Source of the DNA: Sesamum alatum
Taxonomy: Eukaryota; Streptophyta; Magnoliopsida; Lamiales; Pedaliaceae
Assembly (NCBI GenBank): GCA_034509735.1
Contig: JACGWO010000001.1
Coordinates: forward strand, 34,413,966 to 34,477,965
Reading direction: 5' to 3'
DNA length: 64,000 nt
Shown: positions 59,615 to 64,000 of the stretch, piece by piece
How positions within the stretch are numbered: position 1 is the first letter of the stretch
Layout: every line of letters begins with the position of its first letter
The notes under the pieces: generated by a model
The model's database searches: none
The model's input: only the letters and a program-made list of their open reading frames with translations
What the model was told of the DNA's origin: nothing
Made by a program: the position numbers and the translations under genes

Positions 59615-60677
59615 CTAATCACTAAAGTGGCGGATCCTACTGCTTTCTGCCGAGATGGCCTTGCCATTTCCAAGCTTCAGGATCATGTCCCCGCTACTTA
59701 GTTTTCTGCTTCTTTTCAGCACCTGCAAATCATTGCAAATGTGAGCTCCACAGCCGGTATCCAATACCCAAGAGGCAGAATTAGTGACCATATTAACCTC
59801 AATCACATATATACCTTGGTTTGAGAAGAGTTTGGGGCACTCTCTCTTCCAATGCCCTTTCTCACAGCAGTTGATACATATGTCATATGCCCTTGACTGT
59901 TGCTTGGAGACAACCTTTCCCTTTCCTTTGCCTTTCTCCTCTTTGGCAATGGGAACACTCTGAGTGTTCGTAGCTGCTATGACGGCTTTTCCCTTCCCCT
60001 TCTTCTTTTTCCAACGTCCGGCATCCTTGCCTTTCGTCTTGGAAGTTGAAGCACCTCCAAACAATACCGAAGGCGTGGACTTCTTAGTCGTTGCCTCGTA
60101 TTGCACCAACATATTGATCAACTCATGAATGCCCTTCTCAAGTGCATTCATGTTATAGTTGACAATAAATTGGTCGAAGGAGGGTGGGAGTGACTGAAGG
60201 ATCACATCTATGTACGTTTCGTTATCGAGACCTGCCTTTAGGTCCTCGAGCTTTTCCACTAGGGTAAGCATTTTAACCCCATGCTCTTGTACAGAGGATC
60301 CTTCTGTCATTTTTAGTTCCAAAGAACGCCTTGGTCGCGACATACCTAGTATGCCGGTCCGGGACTGCATAGCAATCCTTAAGGCGAGCCATAATGGAAG
60401 GGACATCGTCTAGCCTTTCATACTGCTTCTGAATCTCATTGGTCATCGAAGCAAGTATGACGCTACGGACCTTCCGGTTATCCTTATGCCAAGTCTCGAA
60501 CGTCTCACGTTCTTCTGGCGAGGATCCTTCCGGTAAGGTCCTAGGGAGAGGCTCGTCCATGACGTAGCCTTGGTTCTCGTAATCTAGGACTATCCTGAGA
60601 TTGCGCAACCAGTCGTTGTAATGGGTTCCATTAAATTTGTTTGTCTCAAGAATGGTTGATAGTGGGTTCTTAGACAT
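59615..60677 (-). pseudogene. element D gag and protease (two frameshifts)
   Basis: Gag starts MSKNPLSTILETNKFNG at 60677, matching the start in A. An extra A in an A run near 60312 shifts KAFFGTK out of frame with MTEGSSVQEHG. The second frame (60406-59615) has EKLEDLKAG, a lysine-rich stretch, the CCHC knuckle CINCCEKGHWKREC near 59840-59890 and the protease motif WVLDTGCGAHIC near 59730-59770. A further shift near 59640 precedes IKNIISIPLLDN. An in-frame ATG 30 codons upstream (60767) exists but is not shared with A. Confidence 0.9.
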
Positions 60678-62878
60678 TTTAAATCTACATTTAGAAAACA
60701 ACGCGCGATCAGCAGAAAATAAAGACGGTGGTTTGATGAAATAATTAAATGCTTGGTCTTTAGTCATTTAATCCTCCCACTATTTATACGAAAACACGGT
60801 ACTCTCAAACGTGATTTTCGGGAAATCCTTTCCTAGTGGGCTTGGGATCCACAGCGATTTTTCCCATACCCCGCTTTTACGATTCGCATGGAAAAGATCC
60901 TGTGGGAGGTATTCCATACCATTCTCATTCCACGAGATTCCCAAGATTATTGCCTCACCCTTTCGCATGATCCCGAGGACTCCAAGCGAATCATGCTAAT
61001 TGGGCGTTAGACCCGACCCAATCGACCGAGCCGCAGACCCACTGGTACCCCCACGACTCGTGAGACAGGTAACAGCAGCCCATTTTTCGTTCATGACACA
61101 GTGCAGCTTCTTTTAAGTACAATAACGTGCCACGACTCGTGAGACCACGCTATTGACCCAAAACAGCTTCCTCACTGTGCCATGGATTGGAAGGCATGGA
61201 CAAACTCCTAGAGTTCATGTCCATTTTATCTAGGGTCTAATATTTCAACATTGGTCCAACCAATGTGAGAGTAGTGAATGACCGAGATCATAATCATAAA
61301 TAAATATCATAGCATACATCCATCATCCATAAATGCATAAATAAATCCTATCCATCGCAGTGGATCTAGTCAATCTAGGGTTGGAATAATAGTAACCCAA
61401 TCATCATGCTGATGGGCCTTGGTCTCTTTTCCTCTTTCTTCACTTCATGGAAAACGCCAAGGGACCTCCTTCTACTCCACCAATTACAATAATGGAAACC
61501 TCACTCCTAGTCTACTCTCATTACATTATAAAAATAGAAACCCCAGCGAAAACCCGGGGGAGTACATAAGGAGGGAGGTAGAATGCCTTATTATTCCAAG
61601 GCAACTAGAAAGAGAGAAGGAGAAAGCAGTTAAAGAGGCACACAGGCCCAACAGAAAATTAAACCATACATCCGGTCTAGGGCTCGTGATCACCCATTTC
61701 CATCCAACACACATAATCACATGATCCAATCACATAATTATAATATACCAATAATTCATGATTTCCAATCATAATAATCCAAAACAGAAATAAATGATCA
61801 TGTGCGCAACGTGTGAAAAATAAAACACAAATATTGGTAATAATATTTTTCTCGTTTTAGGAAAACCTTTCCTCATTATTTTAAGTCAAATAACCCCGGG
61901 ATTCCAAATCCAATTTATTTTACTCCTAAAATAATGTCTTTAGGAATTTAGGCAAAATTGAACCCAAAAACGAATTTTCAGAATTAATTCAAAATTAAAA
62001 ACTGAAAAGTAAATAAAAAAAAATAAAAATAATACTACGGTTTCAAAAACCCTAGCTGCAGCAGCCGCCGGCCGCCACCACCGGCAGCAGCCGGCCGGCC
62101 GTGCGCGCAGGGCAGCAGGCCCAGCCTGCCGCCCCTGCGCGCGCGCAGGCACTGCCTGGCCGGGCGCGCGAGCGCAGGCCCTTGCCTGCGTGCTCGCGCG
62201 CCTGGACGGCAGCGCGCTGCGCGGCCTGGTGTTCCGGCAGGCCGTCGCGCGCGCAGGCTCCTCTGCCTCGCGCGCGCCGGCCTGCTGGTCGCCAGCCGCG
62301 TGCCTGCGCTGTGCGCAGTGCGCGCGCGCAGACGCGCACTGGGCACGCCCGCCGGGCGCGCGCGCGCAGACGCCTCCGTCTGCGGCGCGCGCGCCCCTGG
62401 CAGCGCGCCTGGTGCCGTCCGCGCGCGGGCTCTCCGCCTGACAGCCTTGCGCGCGCGTGCGTGCATGAGCGCGCCTACCGGCCGCGCGCGCGCAGACACC
62501 CTCGTCTGCCCGCGCGCGCGGCTGGAGGCGCCCCCTTGCGCGCGCGCCCGCGCGCAGCCATCCTGGCTGCGCGCTGCCCCTGCGCGATCGGCTGGGCGGG
62601 CGCGCGCAGGCTACCCTTGCCTGCGCGCGTCTGCCCTGCCGGCAGCGCTCGGCTGCGCGCGTCTGCCCTGCCGGCTGTGGCGTTTCTCGTTTTCAGTTCA
62701 ATTTTCCCCGTTTCCCAAGAAAAACAGAAAAATACCAATATTCAGAATTTCACACGAATTAAATGCAATAAAACAACATGCTTTAATAATCAAGAAAATC
62801 AAGATTCAATTAAAACATGCTCAAAACACGTTTCATGCTTAAAACGCACATAAACCCTAGGCCTATACACCGAACCGG
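60678..62878 (-). other. element D untranslated leader (2.2 kb)
   Basis: No credible gene. It carries the paired CACGACTCGTG palindromes (61052-61062, 61131-61141), a shortened GGATC hairpin near 61350-61365, a CCCC...GGGG motif near 61542-61560 and a very long CpG-rich tract (62050-62690). Long open frames across the GC tract on both strands are composition artefacts: all are Ala/Arg/Pro-rich and they overlap one another. Confidence 0.7.
62050..62690. other. long CpG-rich tract in the D leader (about 640 bp)
   Basis: Dense GCGCGC/CGGCC/GCAGGC-type units with abrupt edges in AT-rich DNA, about 190 bp from the primer site. It is roughly three times the length of the matching tracts in A and B. 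Confidence 0.85.
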
Positions 62879-62890
62879 GCTCTGATACCA
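62879..62890 (-). promoter_or_regulatory. primer binding site of element D
   Basis: GCTCTGATACCA on this strand, the complement of TGGTATCAGAGC, one base before the LTR start at 62892. Confidence 0.88.
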
Positions 62891-62891
62891 C

Positions 62892-64000
62892 TGAAAGGAA
62901 TTGTGGATCGTCCGGGAAAAGCGCGAATGCGGAAGCGCGGTATAATTAAAAATAAATTCGGAATTTAAACATGCTTTAAATTAAAGAACACGTTTCAAAG
63001 GGTGTGCCTTTGAAATTCCCGGGTGTTCGGTGTATCTCATGAATAATAAAACATAAAAGAATCATGGAGGCCATAGGGTAGAAAATAAAAGAGGACGAAA
63101 ATCATAAACGAGACCTACCCGTTGTCGTTTTCGTCTTCAACGGCTACACGCGTTGTTCCCCGTTTTGCACCAAGATCTCGTTCTTGAGACCCTCCAAATC
63201 GTGACACACGATCCACCCACGTATTTTGTACGTCGTGCTAGCAACGAACAAGTTTATGTTTTGGAGTGGATGAATCAACAACACGTTATGAATTAACGGT
63301 ATTGATTCATCAAGTTCTAATGTTCCAAGAACAAGAGAACAAAGAAAAATAATTTTCTTGGAGTGTGTGAGAGAGAGAGGGCGGACGAGATAGAGGGAGA
63401 GAGAGCCGAGTTGTGTGTGTGTGTTGTGTGTGTTGGAATTTCATCATCTTGCAACTTGTAGGATGCTAGGGTTTATATAGAAGAGGAGTTTAATCCTGTT
63501 TAAACTCCTCTTTCAAGAACTCTAATTTGACTAGGATTTTGACCTAGTCAAAGTCCTAGTCAAAGTAGTGTTTTGACCTAGTCAAAACAATCCTAGCCAT
63601 CCATCTCTCCCATTGATCTCAACCGATGATTTAATTTAATTTAATGGAATATTTAAAACCTATTTAAATATTTCCAAGAGGCTAAAATAAATATAAATAT
63701 TATTTAAGCCCATTAAATAAATCCCTTTGATAAATCTAATTTATCAATTTAATTCCTTATATCTAATAGAAGGAATTATTTCTCCAAGAAAAATAAAGGA
63801 CCCGATTAAATCCAATTTAATCATTCCTTCACTCCAATATTTAATTCCTAATTAAATATCTAAATGTGTGTGGATAGTGTGTGACTCTTTAGGTTCACCT
63901 TTCAGCTAGACTTGGTCGGATTCCTAGAATCCTTCCGTTACCATGGGTGGCAATCTAGCAACGGTCCATGGCACTAGAGACTAGGTGAAATATTCAGGGA
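62892..64000 (-). repeat. element D 5' LTR (right), cut by window end
   Basis: Starts TGAAAGGAATTGTGG and matches 54633-55740 with few differences, including one TGTGTGTGT-type length change near 63420. The remaining about 870 bp lie outside. Confidence 0.9.
63471..63480 (-). promoter_or_regulatory. TATA box of the element D 5' LTR
   Basis: CTATATAAAC in coding sense; the same site is at 55205-55214 in the other LTR. A CA run follows about 40-50 bp downstream (63413-63434), near the expected transcription start. Confidence 0.55.

Larger units (their letters stand above)
54633..64000 (-). mobile_element. copia element D, nearly complete, runs off the window
   Basis: Minus-strand element: 5' LTR from 62892 (cut by the window end), primer site 62879-62890, leader 60678-62878, gag-protease, integrase, RT-RNase H and 3' LTR 54633-56611. 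The two LTRs differ at only a few positions over the shared about 1.1 kb, so this is the youngest large insertion here. Coding damage is light: several single-base shifts and one stop. It sits inside the right LTR of D'. Confidence 0.9.

Noticed and set aside
62052..62853. Several long open frames on both strands across the GC-rich tract
   Set aside because: Ala/Arg/Pro-rich, overlapping each other in many frames, with no domain and no conservation with the other GC tracts. GC-rich DNA has few stop codons.

Overview
The window is repeat-filled nuclear DNA of a flowering plant. Plant-type Ty1/copia elements, a CACTA (En/Spm) element, Mutator-like elements (MULEs), an L1-type LINE whose ORF1 carries a DUF4283-like domain and zinc knuckle, a hAT-type MITE and a tRNA-derived SINE are all present. 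I found no intact host gene, rRNA gene, functional tRNA gene, CRISPR array or prokaryotic operon. Almost every coding region is a transposon gene broken by frameshifts, stops or deletions. The species cannot be told from the sequence.

Layout. 1-2250: 3' part of a plus-strand copia element, ending in a short LTR. 2256-8363: remains of a CACTA element (tnp2 and Ptta/TNPA-like pseudogenes, subterminal repeats, 3' terminus) carrying a nested 1.4 kb inverted-repeat element. The copia LTR ends about 5 bp before the tnp2 start codon. 9898-20104: minus-strand copia element A with 2.2 kb LTRs. 20836-27842: a MULE with a perfect 9-bp target duplication, split by a full-length LINE that has its own 12-bp duplication. 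29776-31067: a second MULE with a perfect 9-bp duplication. 31761-32022: a SINE.

From 32497 to the end, one large copia element (C, plus strand) has been repeatedly invaded. Its 5' LTR contains a solo LTR, which contains a hAT MITE. Its leader was hit by copia element B (minus strand). B's right LTR contains a solo LTR of another family, which contains a further solo LTR. C's leader was also hit by a third LTR (E). E is interrupted by a deleted element D', and D' is interrupted by a fairly young element D that runs off the window. Matching target duplications support most of these steps.

A, B, C and D share an unusual plan: about 2 kb LTRs, an initiator-Met-tRNA-type primer site and, where it can be measured (A, B and D), about 2 kb of untranslated leader before gag. 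The leader holds a CpG-rich alternating purine-pyrimidine tract and several small hairpins. One hairpin shows a compensatory base-pair change between A and B. These leader features, and a roughly 60-bp core kept in eleven otherwise diverged LTR copies, are the most interesting signals here.
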